A stretch of DNA of 64,000 nt from Maricaulis maris MCS10 (GCF_000014745.1 NC_008347.1:1054001-1118000); one strand, 5' to 3'; positions 33,433-42,049 are shown, numbered from the stretch's first letter. Notes: generated from the sequence alone by a model not told the origin. Program-made: numbers and translations.

Positions 33433-34452
33433 ATGACCGCGACGCGGTCTTTTATCATCGCTGCAGCCCTGGCCGCGCTGGCGATTGCCGCCGCGCTGGC
33501 TTTCATCATGTATCGTCCGGGCCCAGCCGACGACAGCACAGGCGTGCCGGCCGCCGGCAATCCCGTGTCCCCGGCTGGCACGGTCACCGAACCCGATCCC
33601 AGTGCTGCCATGTTGGCCGCGCCGGTATTTGACATCGTCCGTGTTGCGCCAGCTGGTACAGCGGTGGTCGCCGGACGCGGCGAACCGGGCGCTGCGATCC
33701 GTCTTCTGGCCAATGACGATGTGCTCGAATTTGATGGCATCAATGGCCGTACCGATCACATGCTGATCGACGAGCGCGGTGAGTGGGCGATCATCCTGCA
33801 GGACCCGCTGCCATCGGGCGCTGTCGAGCTGTCCCTGCTGATGACTGCGCAGGACGGCCGCGAGCTGCGGTCCGACCAGGTCGTCGTCGTATCCATTCCC
33901 GAACAGCGCGGACCGACGCCGCTGGTCGTGGTCGGGCGTCCGGGTGAGGCCAGCCGTGTCTGGCAATGCCCGTCCTGCTCCAATTCCGAGATGGGCCCGC
34001 TGGTGCTCGAGACTGTCGATTATGACGAGACCGGCGCCGTCATCTTCTCGGGCCGCGCCGATGCCGGCACCACGGTGCGCATCTTCGCCAATGGTGCCCT
34101 GGTCGGTGAGGCCACGGTCGGTCGCAATGGCCGCTGGAACCTGCAGGCCGGCGCATTGCTGGCGCCGGGGGTCTATGATCTCCAGATCGACCAGGTCGAT
34201 GCGGACGGTCAGGTCAGCGCCGTGATCGTCCTGCCGTTCGAGCGCGTCGCTGCGGAAGACCTCAACATGGGTCCCAATTCAGTCGTCGTGCAGCCGGGCA
34301 ATTCGCTTTGGCGCCTGGCCCGTCGCCTCTATGGCGAGGGCGTCCAGTACACCGTCATCTACGAAGCCAATCGCGACCAGATCCGCGACCCCAACCTGAT
34401 CTATCCTGGCCAGGTCTTGGAAGCACCGGGTGAAGACGGGCAGGGCGGGTAA
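33433..34452 (+). CDS. Membrane-anchored LysM protein with two Ig-like domains
   Basis: 339 residues from ATG 33433 (AGGAG upstream). One N-terminal membrane helix, a proline-rich linker, then two diverged Ig-like modules that align with each other ('AVVAGRGEPGAAIRLLAND' and 'AVIFSGRADAGTTVRIFANG'). The C-terminal LysM domain reads 'VVVQPGNSLWRLARRLYGEG' with 'DPNLIYPGQVL' and binds peptidoglycan. It probably tethers the envelope layers or a partner enzyme. It is followed after one base by a small exported protein. Confidence 0.88.
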   Translation: MTATRSFIIAAALAALAIAAALAFIMYRPGPADDSTGVPAAGNPVSPAGTVTEPDPSAAMLAAPVFDIVRVAPAGTAVVAGRGEPGAAIRLLANDDVLEFDGINGRTDHMLIDERGEWAIILQDPLPSGAVELSLLMTAQDGRELRSDQVVVVSIPEQRGPTPLVVVGRPGEASRVWQCPSCSNSEMGPLVLETVDYDETGAVIFSGRADAGTTVRIFANGALVGEATVGRNGRWNLQAGALLAPGVYDLQIDQVDADGQVSAVIVLPFERVAAEDLNMGPNSVVVQPGNSLWRLARRLYGEGVQYTVIYEANRDQIRDPNLIYPGQVLEAPGEDGQGG

Positions 34453-34453
34453 G

Positions 34454-34945
34454 ATGTTCCGCGACCTGTGCAGAATTGTCGGCGTGTCGCTGGCTCTGTT
34501 CACATTCCCGGTCGAACCGGCCTTCGCCAAGCAGGATGATAGCTCGACGCCTTACCGCAACTCGTTTCTGGGAAGCTCGGGACTCTCTGACCGTCAATTG
34601 GACGACGCGACCTGGCGTCTGCGATTCCGGGGCGTAGCAACCAAGGCCGAGCTGGACGATTACTTCCTCTTGAAGGCCGCTGAAATCGGACAGGAAGAAG
34701 GCTATGGGTATTTCCTGATTTCCGATCCTGTCTTTGAAAATCAACGTTCTATCAGATATTTGAACTGCTCGGAGACGGTCAACAATATTTTGGTTTGTGA
34801 CAGGCCGCGGGGTGAGGGGCAGCCGCCCCTGGAACTGCGCGCCGAGACGCTGATCGAGTTTGTCAGTGAGCCCGTAGCGGCGTCACACCGAGTCTCCGAA
34901 ACCTATAACCGTCTGGCGCCTCTCTATATCGACGCCGACGATTGA
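34454..34945 (+). CDS. Small exported protein, CC0125/CC1285-like
   Basis: 163 residues with a signal peptide ending near 'EPAFA'. The segment 'LDDATWRLRFRGVATKAELDDYFLLKAAEIGQEEGYGYFLI' has the layout of CC0125/CC1285-type envelope proteins of Caulobacterales. The lipobox Cys of that group is absent. The middle of the gene (about 34730-34800) is unusually AT-rich. Function unknown. Confidence 0.65.
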   Translation: MFRDLCRIVGVSLALFTFPVEPAFAKQDDSSTPYRNSFLGSSGLSDRQLDDATWRLRFRGVATKAELDDYFLLKAAEIGQEEGYGYFLISDPVFENQRSIRYLNCSETVNNILVCDRPRGEGQPPLELRAETLIEFVSEPVAASHRVSETYNRLAPLYIDADD

Positions 34946-34997
34946 TCTTCTGGCGGCCAGAAAGTCGGATAAGGCCGACTATCGGGAGACGAGTTTG

Positions 34998-35522
34998 ATG
35001 CGATTTTTGTTGCTGCTTCTGACGTCTGTGATCCTGACGGTCGGCGCCTCACCGAGCTTGGCCGAACCGGCCGCCAATGCCGGCCATGCCAAGATCCAGG
35101 CCGTCACAGTGACCTCGACGGTCGACCCGTTGTGGCATGGTTGGCTCATTCGCACCTATGTCGACGAGGATGTCTCCTTGTCGGATGCAGACCTGCACAT
35201 GCAGCTGGAGGCGGCTCGACTGATGCTGGACGAGGGCGAGACACACTTCGTTGTCGTGGAGCGCCGTGGAGCCTTGCACTGGTCCTATGAAAGCGCGACC
35301 GAACGGCCCCGCCGCCGCCGAACGGCTGGTTGCGGTCGGAGCACCTGCGGCAGATGGGGACGGAATCCGCAGCGCAATGCCCGTGACAGGCGGTCGGCGC
35401 GCGGACTGACAGAGCGCGGGCGTGGGGTCGGTGCCTATGTCATCGCGGTGACACCGGATGACCCGGATGCGCAGTCGGTTGCCGAGACCATCGAGCGGCT
35501 CGAAGCGGTACTGGAGTCCTGA
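34998..35522 (+). CDS. Small exported protein with an odd arginine-rich middle
   Basis: 174 residues from ATG 34998. Signal peptide 'FLLLLLTSVILTVGASPSLA', then a normal-looking 'SLSDADLHMQLEAARLMLDEGETHFVVVERRG', as in the preceding gene's family. From about residue 100 to 137 the sequence becomes strongly basic (RPRRRR...RNARDRRSARG) before an ordinary acidic C-terminus. The next reading frame over this stretch reads 'AAAERLVAVGAPAADGDG', which looks more like protein, so two compensating frameshifts are possible. Function unknown. Confidence 0.55.
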   Translation: MRFLLLLLTSVILTVGASPSLAEPAANAGHAKIQAVTVTSTVDPLWHGWLIRTYVDEDVSLSDADLHMQLEAARLMLDEGETHFVVVERRGALHWSYESATERPRRRRTAGCGRSTCGRWGRNPQRNARDRRSARGLTERGRGVGAYVIAVTPDDPDAQSVAETIERLEAVLES

Positions 35523-35680
35523 TGCGGTGCTTTTCATGACACCGCAATAACACCATCTCGCTGTCATCCCCCGGCTTGTCTGGGGGCGGCCGCCCTGCAT
35601 GGCGGCTGGCGATGGCGCCTGCCCGCAGTCACAGCCTCTCCTCTGGCGCTTGCCCCTCCAACGCCCTATCTCTGCCCGCA

Positions 35681-37570
35681 ATGAGACCGACCAAGCCCGA
35701 TAGCGAAGAAGATGCCAAGCAGGCGCCGCAAGGCTCGCTCGGCAAGACGATGTGGCGCTTGTTCGCGTTGCTGGCCTCGCCGGAGATGGCGAAATGGCGC
35801 TTCCGCATGGGGCTGGCGCTGGTTCTCACCATCATTGCCAAGCTGTTCTCGGTGGCGGCGCCGATCCTGTTCGGTGACGGCATCAACCTGATTGTTGACG
35901 CGACGGGCAATGCCCCGGCCTCGCAGGCGGGTCAGACCAGCACCTTGTGGCCGGGCCTGCTGACCACATTCACCCTGGCCTTCATCGCCTACGCCGTCGC
36001 CCGCTTCCTCTCGGTCGGAGCGCCGCAATTGCGCGACGCCATGTTCGCGCCGGTCAGCCAGGACGCCCAGCGGCTGACCGCCGTGCGCGCCTTCGCCCAT
36101 GTGCAGGGCCTGTCGATCGGCTACCACCAGACCAAGCGAACCGGCGCGCTTCAGCGGATCATCGAACGCGGCGCCCGGGCCGTTGATTTCCTGATGCGCT
36201 TCCTGATCTTCAACATCGCGCCGACCCTGTTCGAGCTGACCCTCGCGGCGATCGTACTGAGCGCCAATTATGGTTGGGAATTCGCGGTCATCGCGGTGGT
36301 CACCATCATCGTCTACATGGCGCTGACCTGGTCGATGACCGAATGGCGCGTCGGCATTCGCCGGCAGATGAATGATGCCGACAACGAGGCCTCCGCCCGC
36401 GCCGTGGACGGGCTGATCAATTTCGAGACCGTGAAGGCCTTTGCCGCCGAGGAACGCGAGAGCGATGCCTATAACGGCGCGATGAAGCGCTATGCCGGGG
36501 CGGCGGCGAAGTCGCAGTCCTCGCTGGCCCTGCTCAACGGCCTGCAGGCGCTGATCATGAATGCCGGACTGCTGGCGATGGCCCTGACGGCCGGCTGGAA
36601 GGCATTCAATGGCGTGCTGGGCGCTGGCGATGTGGCGGCGGTCACGCTGGTGCTGATGAATATCTATCAGCCGCTCAACATCCTCGGCTGGGCCTATCGC
36701 GAGATCAAGCAGGGCGCCGTCGACATGGAGCGGGTCTATGAGACGCTGGCGCTGAAACCCGATGTCGCCGACGCGCCTGATGCCCGACCGCTGCTGCTTC
36801 AAGGCGGAGCTGTTCGCTTCGAGAATGTCGGCTTTACCCATGATGGCCGGTCGCGCTCGCTGGGCGGTGTGTCGATGGAGATCCCGGCCGGCAGTTTCGT
36901 TGGCATTTGCGGACCGTCCGGAGCGGGCAAGTCGACCGTTTTGCGCCTGCTGTTCCGCTTTTATGATCCCGAGCAGGGATCGGTCTCGATTGACGGCCAG
37001 GACCTGCGTTCGATTGCCCAGACCAGCCTGCGCGATGCGCTGGGTCTGGTGCCCCAGGATGTGGTCCTCTTCAACGATACGCTGCGCGCCAATGTGATCT
37101 ATGGCAAGCCGGAAGCCAGCGAGGCCGAGATCGCCGACGTGCTCAAACGGGCCCATCTCAGCGATTTTGTCGCCGGGCTGCCGGAGGGGCTGGAAACCCG
37201 GGTCGGTGAGCGCGGCCTGAAACTGTCCGGTGGCGAGAAACAGCGCGTCGGCCTGGCCCGTGCGATCCTGAAAGACCCCGCCGTCCTGATTCTCGACGAG
37301 GCCACCTCGGCGCTCGACAGCCAGACCGAGAGCGAGGTCCAGGCGGCGCTGAGCGAAGCGGCCGAGGGGCGCACCACCATCGCCGTCGCCCACCGCTTGT
37401 CGACCATTGCTGGCGCTGACCGGATCTTCGTGCTCGATGCCGGGCGGGTCGCCGAAACCGGCAGCCATGACGAACTGCTCGCCCGCGGCGGTCTCTATGC
37501 CGACATGTGGCGTCGCCAGAGCGAAGCGGTGTCGGCGGCGACGACCCTGGTCGCGGAAATCGCTGAATAG
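35681..37570 (+). CDS. Atm1-type ABC exporter (Fe-S / glutathione-linked)
   Basis: 629 residues, membrane domain plus ATPase in one chain, working as a homodimer. About six membrane helices span residues 45-320. The 'LQRIIERGARAVDFLMRFLIFNI' region is characteristic of the Atm1/HMT1 branch. ATPase motifs: 'GPSGAGKST', 'LSGGEKQRVGLARAIL', 'VLILDEATSALDSQTE' and 'AHRLSTI'. It exports glutathione-metal or sulfur compounds from the cytoplasm. The ATG at 35681 is chosen over an upstream-open frame without a ribosome site. Confidence 0.9.
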   Translation: MRPTKPDSEEDAKQAPQGSLGKTMWRLFALLASPEMAKWRFRMGLALVLTIIAKLFSVAAPILFGDGINLIVDATGNAPASQAGQTSTLWPGLLTTFTLAFIAYAVARFLSVGAPQLRDAMFAPVSQDAQRLTAVRAFAHVQGLSIGYHQTKRTGALQRIIERGARAVDFLMRFLIFNIAPTLFELTLAAIVLSANYGWEFAVIAVVTIIVYMALTWSMTEWRVGIRRQMNDADNEASARAVDGLINFETVKAFAAEERESDAYNGAMKRYAGAAAKSQSSLALLNGLQALIMNAGLLAMALTAGWKAFNGVLGAGDVAAVTLVLMNIYQPLNILGWAYREIKQGAVDMERVYETLALKPDVADAPDARPLLLQGGAVRFENVGFTHDGRSRSLGGVSMEIPAGSFVGICGPSGAGKSTVLRLLFRFYDPEQGSVSIDGQDLRSIAQTSLRDALGLVPQDVVLFNDTLRANVIYGKPEASEAEIADVLKRAHLSDFVAGLPEGLETRVGERGLKLSGGEKQRVGLARAILKDPAVLILDEATSALDSQTESEVQAALSEAAEGRTTIAVAHRLSTIAGADRIFVLDAGRVAETGSHDELLARGGLYADMWRRQSEAVSAATTLVAEIAE

Positions 37571-37646
37571 GACCGACTTCGCCCGAACAGGCATTGTCTT
37601 TGCGCTCCGCCGGCTTAGTCTGGCGGCAGCAGCGCGGGGGCGTCTC

Positions 37647-38348
37647 ATGGACATGATCGTGGACGGTTGGCAGGCTTTCCGGGCCAGCGGCTTCGGGACT
37701 GTCGTGACCTCAATCGGGGCGCAACGCATTTATGCGTGGATTGCGCTGGCTCTGGTCTTCGGGGCCAGCCTGTGGTTTGCGCGGCGACAACTCAACCTGC
37801 TGCGCAGCGTCAGCGCCGCCGAGTTGGACAGCGACCTGCGCCTGCCCGGTCCGGTGCCGAAAAAGCCGGCCAGTATCCAGCGCCGCATCGACTGGTTCGA
37901 GGCGCGGCGCGATGAGGTCGTTCACGGCGTCTGGCGGGCGCTCGGTCTTTTGCTGATGCTGGGGATGATCCTGCCCGGCGCCGTCGTTTTCATGACCGTC
38001 TGGCAACATGACTGGCTATTGCCGGATTACGCAGCGCCGATCGTGATCGGCGAGGGCGAGCCGGTGGCAGCGGTCGGCGATGTCGTCATCTTCCTCGCCG
38101 ACCAGGTCTTCCGGGGCGCATTCGCGGACATCCCCGAGGTGTTCCGTCTGGGGCTGACCCCGGTCAGCAATAATCCGGACAATGCCGTGATTTCCTGGCT
38201 GGTGGTGATCTACCGCTTTGCCGCCGGGATTGTCAGCGGCTCGGCGATCTACATGCTGTATCGGGTCTGGCGCGGTGTGCCCCGCATCGACAGGCGGATC
38301 GCCGACTATCGCGAGCGCCTGAAACAGGCTCAACTGCCCGGGGCATAG
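37647..38348 (+). CDS. Three-helix membrane protein of unknown function
   Basis: 233 residues from ATG 37647. Hydrophobic segments near residues 28-46, 100-120 and 195-212; the stretch between helices 2 and 3 is a periplasmic-type loop. The C-terminus is basic and helical ('RRIADYRERLKQAQ'). No family recognised. It is 76 bp after the exporter and 14 bp before a small secreted protein gene, so it may be part of that transcript. Confidence 0.75.
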   Translation: MDMIVDGWQAFRASGFGTVVTSIGAQRIYAWIALALVFGASLWFARRQLNLLRSVSAAELDSDLRLPGPVPKKPASIQRRIDWFEARRDEVVHGVWRALGLLLMLGMILPGAVVFMTVWQHDWLLPDYAAPIVIGEGEPVAAVGDVVIFLADQVFRGAFADIPEVFRLGLTPVSNNPDNAVISWLVVIYRFAAGIVSGSAIYMLYRVWRGVPRIDRRIADYRERLKQAQLPGA

Positions 38349-38362
38349 TCAGGGAGTCCGGC

Positions 38363-38746
38363 ATGAAGACGGTTTTGGTGGCATTGGCGTCAGGTGTGGT
38401 GTTGGCCGCTTCAGCGATGGCCCAGTCCGGCATGCCGGGTGAGGCGATGGCTGATCCGGGCGTTGATGCGGAGGGTTACCCGATCCTGCCGGACATGCGC
38501 GCCGTCCTGCGTCAGGGGAGCTCTGCCGCAGCGCTCGCCAGCGCGATCGCCATGGTCGATGATTGCGCCGCGCCGCTGGTGTTCGACGAGGCCTGGCAGG
38601 GGGATGTCTATTTGATCACCGTGCATTGCTCGGATCATCGCGGCGAGGCTGCGGCGACGGTCGAGTTTCGCGTCTCGCCCCGCAGCGGTGATTTCGCCTA
38701 TCTCGAACCGCTTGCCATCCGCACTGATCCCGAGTCGCGCCACTGA
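38363..38746 (+). CDS. Small secreted protein of unknown function
   Basis: 127 residues. A clear signal peptide 'TVLVALASGVVLAASAMAQ' precedes a ~105-residue mature domain with two cysteines ('DDCAAPLVF' and 'ITVHCSDH') that may form a disulfide. No family recognised. Its stop shares a base with the start of tyrA (TGATG), which suggests coupling. Confidence 0.75.
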   Translation: MKTVLVALASGVVLAASAMAQSGMPGEAMADPGVDAEGYPILPDMRAVLRQGSSAAALASAIAMVDDCAAPLVFDEAWQGDVYLITVHCSDHRGEAAATVEFRVSPRSGDFAYLEPLAIRTDPESRH

Positions 38747-39459
38747 TGCCGCCGGTTGGCCTCATCGGTCTGGGCGCGTTTGGACGGCTTGCAGCGACCC
38801 ATCTTTCACCGCATCTCGACCTGGTGGCGCATGACCCGGCGGTCGCTGAGCTGGACAGTGTGGCCTGTGTGTCGCTCGCCGAGGCGGCATCGCGGCCCGT
38901 TGTCATTCTCGCAGTGCCCGTCCAACTGATCGCGGAGGCCTGCCAGCAGATTGCGCCGCATCTGCCAGAAGGCGCGCTGGTACTTGACGTTGCCTCGGTC
39001 AAGCTCAAGCCAATGGCCGCCATGCGGGCGCATCTGCCGGCCGGGACGCGCATCCTGGGCACCCACCCGCTGTTCGGCCCGCAGAGTGCGGCAGACGGGC
39101 TGGGCGGCCAGTCCATCGTCTTGTGTCCGGAACCGGGTGTTGATCCGGCCTGCATCGCCGACTTCCTGCGTGACGATCTGCGTCTGGACGTCCACATCTC
39201 CGACGCCGATACGCATGACCGCACCATGGCCAGCGTGCAGGCGCTGACCCATCTGGTCTCCAAGGTCATTACCGATCTCGACCTGCCTGCCGCGCCCTAT
39301 ACGACGCGCAGTTATGATCTTCTCAAACAGGCGGCCGACCTGGTCGCCGGTGACAGCGACGAGCTGTTCCGGGCGATCGAGCGTCACAATCCCCATGCCG
39401 GCGAATTGCGGGAACGGTTTTTCCGGGCGGCACGCGCCTTGGACGAACGGTTGGAGTAG
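38746..39459 (+). CDS. tyrA: Prephenate/arogenate dehydrogenase family protein
   Basis: 237 residues. NAD(P)-binding 'VGLIGLGAFGRLAATHL', then 'VLDVASVK' and the diagnostic 'GTHPLFGPQSA', with the catalytic-His region downstream. It makes the tyrosine precursor by oxidative decarboxylation of prephenate or arogenate. It is shorter than classic TyrA because the C-terminal dimerisation/ACT part is missing, as is common in the compact arogenate-type enzymes. The gene ends at a strong terminator. Confidence 0.85.
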   Translation: MPPVGLIGLGAFGRLAATHLSPHLDLVAHDPAVAELDSVACVSLAEAASRPVVILAVPVQLIAEACQQIAPHLPEGALVLDVASVKLKPMAAMRAHLPAGTRILGTHPLFGPQSAADGLGGQSIVLCPEPGVDPACIADFLRDDLRLDVHISDADTHDRTMASVQALTHLVSKVITDLDLPAAPYTTRSYDLLKQAADLVAGDSDELFRAIERHNPHAGELRERFFRAARALDERLE

Positions 39460-39477
39460 GGCGTTTCAGCCACGAAA

Positions 39478-39505
39478 AAGCCCGCCTTGCGGCGGGCTTG
39501 TCGAC
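39478..39505 (+). terminator. Rho-independent terminator after tyrA
   Basis: Stem AAGCCCGCC/GGCGGGCTT around TTGC. The T-tract after it is poor (TGTCGACCCCTTTT). It also lies between tyrA and the oppositely oriented tRNA-Asn. Confidence 0.7.
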
Positions 39506-39531
39506 CCCTTTTCAGGGGTGTCTCTCGAGAG

Positions 39532-39607
39532 TGGCTCCCCGGGACGGGCTCGAACCGCCGACCCGGTGATTAACAGTCACCTGCTCTACCAACTGAGCTA
39601 CCGAGGA
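39532..39607 (-). tRNA. tRNA-Asn (GTT anticodon)
   Basis: 76 bases on the minus strand, starting TCCTCGG and ending CCGGGGA-G plus encoded CCA. The anticodon stem GGTGA/TCACC encloses CTGTTAA, giving GTT. D-arm 'GCTCAGTTGGTAGAGC' and T-loop 'GGTTCGAGCC' are normal. Confidence 0.97.
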
Positions 39608-39696
39608 ATACCGTCTCTCAAGCGAGGCCCGGCTTTTATCAGAGCTTTTGCTCCGGGCGCAAGCACCCTGCTGCGCAAATGGCGTAAACTGTGTGC

Positions 39697-39770
39697 AAAA
39701 AAAATCGGGAGCCGCGAGGGCTCCCGAAAAGGCATTGGGTGGATGGTGGGGTGTCTTCACGGGAAGACGG
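39697..39770 (-). ncRNA. Candidate small RNA (hairpin, C-rich linker, intrinsic terminator)
   Basis: On the minus strand, a 6-bp hairpin GTCTTC-ccgt-GAAGAC (39768-39753) is followed by an open C-rich linker containing CCCCACCATCCACCC. A terminator hairpin and eight T's come next (to 39697). The total is about 70 nt, the classical layout of an sRNA. A perfect CtrA-type box lies about 25 bp upstream of the predicted 5' end. No protein gene on this strand between 39770 and the photolyase stop (40529) would need this terminator. The -10 region (around ATTTTAA) is weak. Expression is untested. Confidence 0.5.
39705..39727 (-). terminator. Intrinsic terminator, leftward only
   Basis: Stem TCGGGAGCC/GGCTCCCGA with loop GCGAG. 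Read leftward it runs into eight T's (39704-39697); read rightward it has only AAAAGG. It therefore terminates a leftward transcript that starts between this point and about 39900. Confidence 0.85.
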
Positions 39771-39792
39771 GCTTAAAATCGGGCCTGAACCC

Positions 39793-39807
39793 TTAAGGGC
39801 GGGTTAA
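39793..39807. promoter_or_regulatory. Perfect CtrA-type box (TTAA-N7-TTAA)
   Basis: TTAA-GGGCGGG-TTAA matches the full consensus for CtrA, the cell-cycle master regulator of Caulobacterales. It is placed where it would overlap the -35 of a leftward promoter for the candidate RNA. It is also ~170 bp before the rightward DUF962 gene. That CtrA binds here is inference. Confidence 0.6.
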
Positions 39808-39975
39808 TGTCGGCGGCCAAATTAGGCATTTGGTTTATCGTCATTGCTGAATTCCTAATGGATTCATGGAAATGCGTGGATAAGTCGAGATGATTCATTC
39901 ACCATGATCCGGCCCGGTCGGGGCTTTGCGAACTGCCAGTCCGGGCATCGGGCGGGCGAATCACCGGAGATGACC

Positions 39976-40326
39976 ATGCGCGAGCACGCCACATTCCAGT
40001 CCTTCTGGCCCTTTTATCTGCGCGAACATGCCAAGCCCTGGACCCGCACCTGGCATTTTGTCGGTTCGACGCTCGCCATTGCGGTGTTGATCTACGCGCT
40101 GGTGACACAGACCTGGTGGCTTTTGGCAGCCGTCCCGGTGTCGGGCTATTTTTTCGCCTGGGTCAGTCACGCCTTCGTCGAGCACAACAAGCCGGCGACC
40201 TTCACCTACCCGTTGTGGTCGCTGGTCGCCGATTATCGCATGTATGGCTGTTTCCTGACCGGCCGGCTGGACGCCGAGCTCGACAAGGCCGGGGTGCCAA
40301 CCGGACGCCAGGCCGACGAGGCCTGA
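39976..40326 (+). CDS. DUF962 / Mpo1-like membrane protein
   Basis: 116 residues from ATG 39976 (GGAG six bases upstream; ATG 39970 is too close). 'FYLREHAKPWTRTWHFVGSTLA' and 'AWVSHAFVEHNKPATFTYPLWSL' carry the conserved His residues and HN-PAT motif of DUF962. Yeast Mpo1 of this family is an Fe-dependent dioxygenase of 2-hydroxy fatty acids. Two to three hydrophobic helices. Activity here is inferred only from family membership. Confidence 0.85.
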   Translation: MREHATFQSFWPFYLREHAKPWTRTWHFVGSTLAIAVLIYALVTQTWWLLAAVPVSGYFFAWVSHAFVEHNKPATFTYPLWSLVADYRMYGCFLTGRLDAELDKAGVPTGRQADEA

Positions 40327-40362
40327 CTTTCCCGCGCCGCGCCGGGTCCTATCTCTGGCCTG

Positions 40363-40503
40363 ATGAGCCGCCAGTCCAAGCGAACACCAAAGCCTGCCAA
40401 AGCCTGCGCCGCTTGCGGACGCCCTTTCGAGTGGCGCCGCAAATGGGCTTTGGTCTGGGATGAGGTGAAATATTGCTCGCAGCGGTGTCGCCGGGCGCGC
40501 TGA
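40363..40503 (+). CDS. DUF2256 small cysteine-rich protein
   Basis: 46 residues: a basic start, then 'CAACGRPFEWRRKW', 'VKYCSQRCRRAR' and a stop. This is the CxxC...CxxxC layout of DUF2256, likely a tiny zinc-binding protein. DUF2256 genes are often found next to cryptochrome/photolyase genes, as here with the convergent gene ending 26 bp away. Family function is not established. Confidence 0.85.
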   Translation: MSRQSKRTPKPAKACAACGRPFEWRRKWALVWDEVKYCSQRCRRAR

Positions 40504-40528
40504 GCGTGTGCGCGAGTGAGGGAGTGGG

Positions 40529-42049
40529 CTAGAGTGTGTCGAGCACGTCGCGGGCCCGGTCGCGATAGGCCTGGCGTTTGTCGTCGCTCATCCGGTCCCA
40601 GTTGCGATAGACCGGTCCGAGCCGCGGATTGCCGCGCAAGGTATCGGCATTGCGGTCGAGGAAGTCCCAATAGAGTGAATTGAACGGGCAGCTGTCTGGC
40701 CCGGTCTTGTCCTTCACATTGAAACGACAGCCGGAACAGTAGTCCGACATGCGGTCGATATAGGCGCCGCTGGCGGCGTAGGGCTTGGAGGCCAGCAAGC
40801 CGCCATCGGCGAATTGCGACATGCCGATCACATTGGGCGCCTCGACCCATTCAAACGCATCGATATAGACGGCGAGATACCATTCGTGCACGGCGTGCGG
40901 ATCAATCCCGGCGATCATGGCAAAGGTGCCGGTCACCATCAGGCGCTGGATATGGTGGGCATAAGCCTCGCGCCGGGTCTGGTCGATCGTGGCGGCGAGG
41001 CAGGCCATGTCGGTCTCGCCGGTCCAGTAGAATTCGGGCAGGGGGCGTGTCGCCTTCAGGGCGTTGCGGCGGACATAGTCCGGTCCTTCGCGCCAATAGA
41101 TGCCGCGCACATATTCGCGCCAGCCGATGATCTGGCGGATGAAGCCTTCGGCCGCGTTCAGCGGCGCCCTGCCGGCGCGCCACGCCGCTTCGACACGATG
41201 ACAGACGGCAAGCGGGTCGAGCAGGCCGATATTGATGTAGGCCGACAGCAGCGAGTGATAGAGGAAGGCTTCGCCGGCCAGCATGGCGTCCTGATAGTGG
41301 CCGAAATCGGCGAGGGCGGTGTCGATGAAATGATCCAGCGCCGCCTCGGCCCCGACCCGCGTCACGGCGAAGCGAAACGGCTCGATATCGCCGAACCCGT
41401 CAGGAAAGCGTGATGCTACAAGGGCGATCACCGACTGTGTCACCGCGTCCGGCTCGACGGCGTGCGGGCGCGGCATGAACAAGTCGGCATCGGCTGGCTT
41501 GCGGTTGTCGGCGTCATAATTCCAGCGCCCGCCGGCCGGCTTGTCGCCGTCCATGAGCAGGTCGGTCTCGCGGCGCATCTCGCGGTAGAAATACTCCATC
41601 CGCAATTGCTTGCGCCCCTCGGCCCAGCGGTGGAAGCGGTCATGGCTGCAGATGAAGCGGTCGTCCTCAACGATCACGACAGGCACATCGAAACGGTCCC
41701 GCCAGCCCTCGAACTCCTTGCGCAGCCGCCATTCGCCCGATTCGGTCAGGATGATGCGCTTGTACGCCCCCTCCGCCAGCGCCCGCTCGACCGCGTCGGT
41801 GAAACTGGTGCAGGGCCTGGCCTGGTCGAGCCGGTGATAGACCACCCGCCGTCCCGTCGCTTCCAGTTCGGCCGCGAAATGGCGCATGGCGGAGAGGACC
41901 AGGGCGATCTTCTTGCGGTGATGCCAGACATAGCCTGTTTCGCTGATCGCCTCGACCATCAGGATATCGGCCTCGCCCGGCGCGGTCTGGCGCAGGCTCG
42001 CGAGGTCGGGGCTCAGCTGGTCGCCCAGCACCAATACCAGGTCGGTCAT
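40529..42049 (-). CDS. FeS-type bacterial cryptochrome / (6-4) photolyase family protein
   Basis: 506 residues from ATG 42049 ('MTDLVLVLGDQL'). The N-terminal Rossmann-like domain and 'EGFIRQIIGWREYVRGIYW' (flavin domain) match the photolyase-related FeS-BCP group. Candidate cluster cysteines are in 'DMACLAAT', 'DYCSGCRF' and 'DSCPFNS', the spacing seen in PhrB-type (6-4) photolyases. It repairs UV photoproducts with light or acts as a blue-light receptor. It is divergent from an SDR gene and next to DUF2256. Confidence 0.93.
   Translation of the reverse strand: MTDLVLVLGDQLSPDLASLRQTAPGEADILMVEAISETGYVWHHRKKIALVLSAMRHFAAELEATGRRVVYHRLDQARPCTSFTDAVERALAEGAYKRIILTESGEWRLRKEFEGWRDRFDVPVVIVEDDRFICSHDRFHRWAEGRKQLRMEYFYREMRRETDLLMDGDKPAGGRWNYDADNRKPADADLFMPRPHAVEPDAVTQSVIALVASRFPDGFGDIEPFRFAVTRVGAEAALDHFIDTALADFGHYQDAMLAGEAFLYHSLLSAYINIGLLDPLAVCHRVEAAWRAGRAPLNAAEGFIRQIIGWREYVRGIYWREGPDYVRRNALKATRPLPEFYWTGETDMACLAATIDQTRREAYAHHIQRLMVTGTFAMIAGIDPHAVHEWYLAVYIDAFEWVEAPNVIGMSQFADGGLLASKPYAASGAYIDRMSDYCSGCRFNVKDKTGPDSCPFNSLYWDFLDRNADTLRGNPRLGPVYRNWDRMSDDKRQAYRDRARDVLDTL

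Noticed and set aside
35563-35600. Fragment resembling the GTCATCCC repeat end
   Set aside because: GTCATCCC is present and followed by a short CCCCC/GGGGG pairing, but the remaining arms and right end are missing; too little to call a copy.
35666-37729. Very long leftward open frame opposite the Atm1-type exporter
   Set aside because: Composition is that of an antisense shadow in high-GC DNA; all ABC motifs are on the plus strand.
39705-39727. Reading the leftward hairpin as part of the tRNA-Asn gene
   Set aside because: It lies upstream of the tRNA with its T-tract pointing towards it, so it ends a different transcript.
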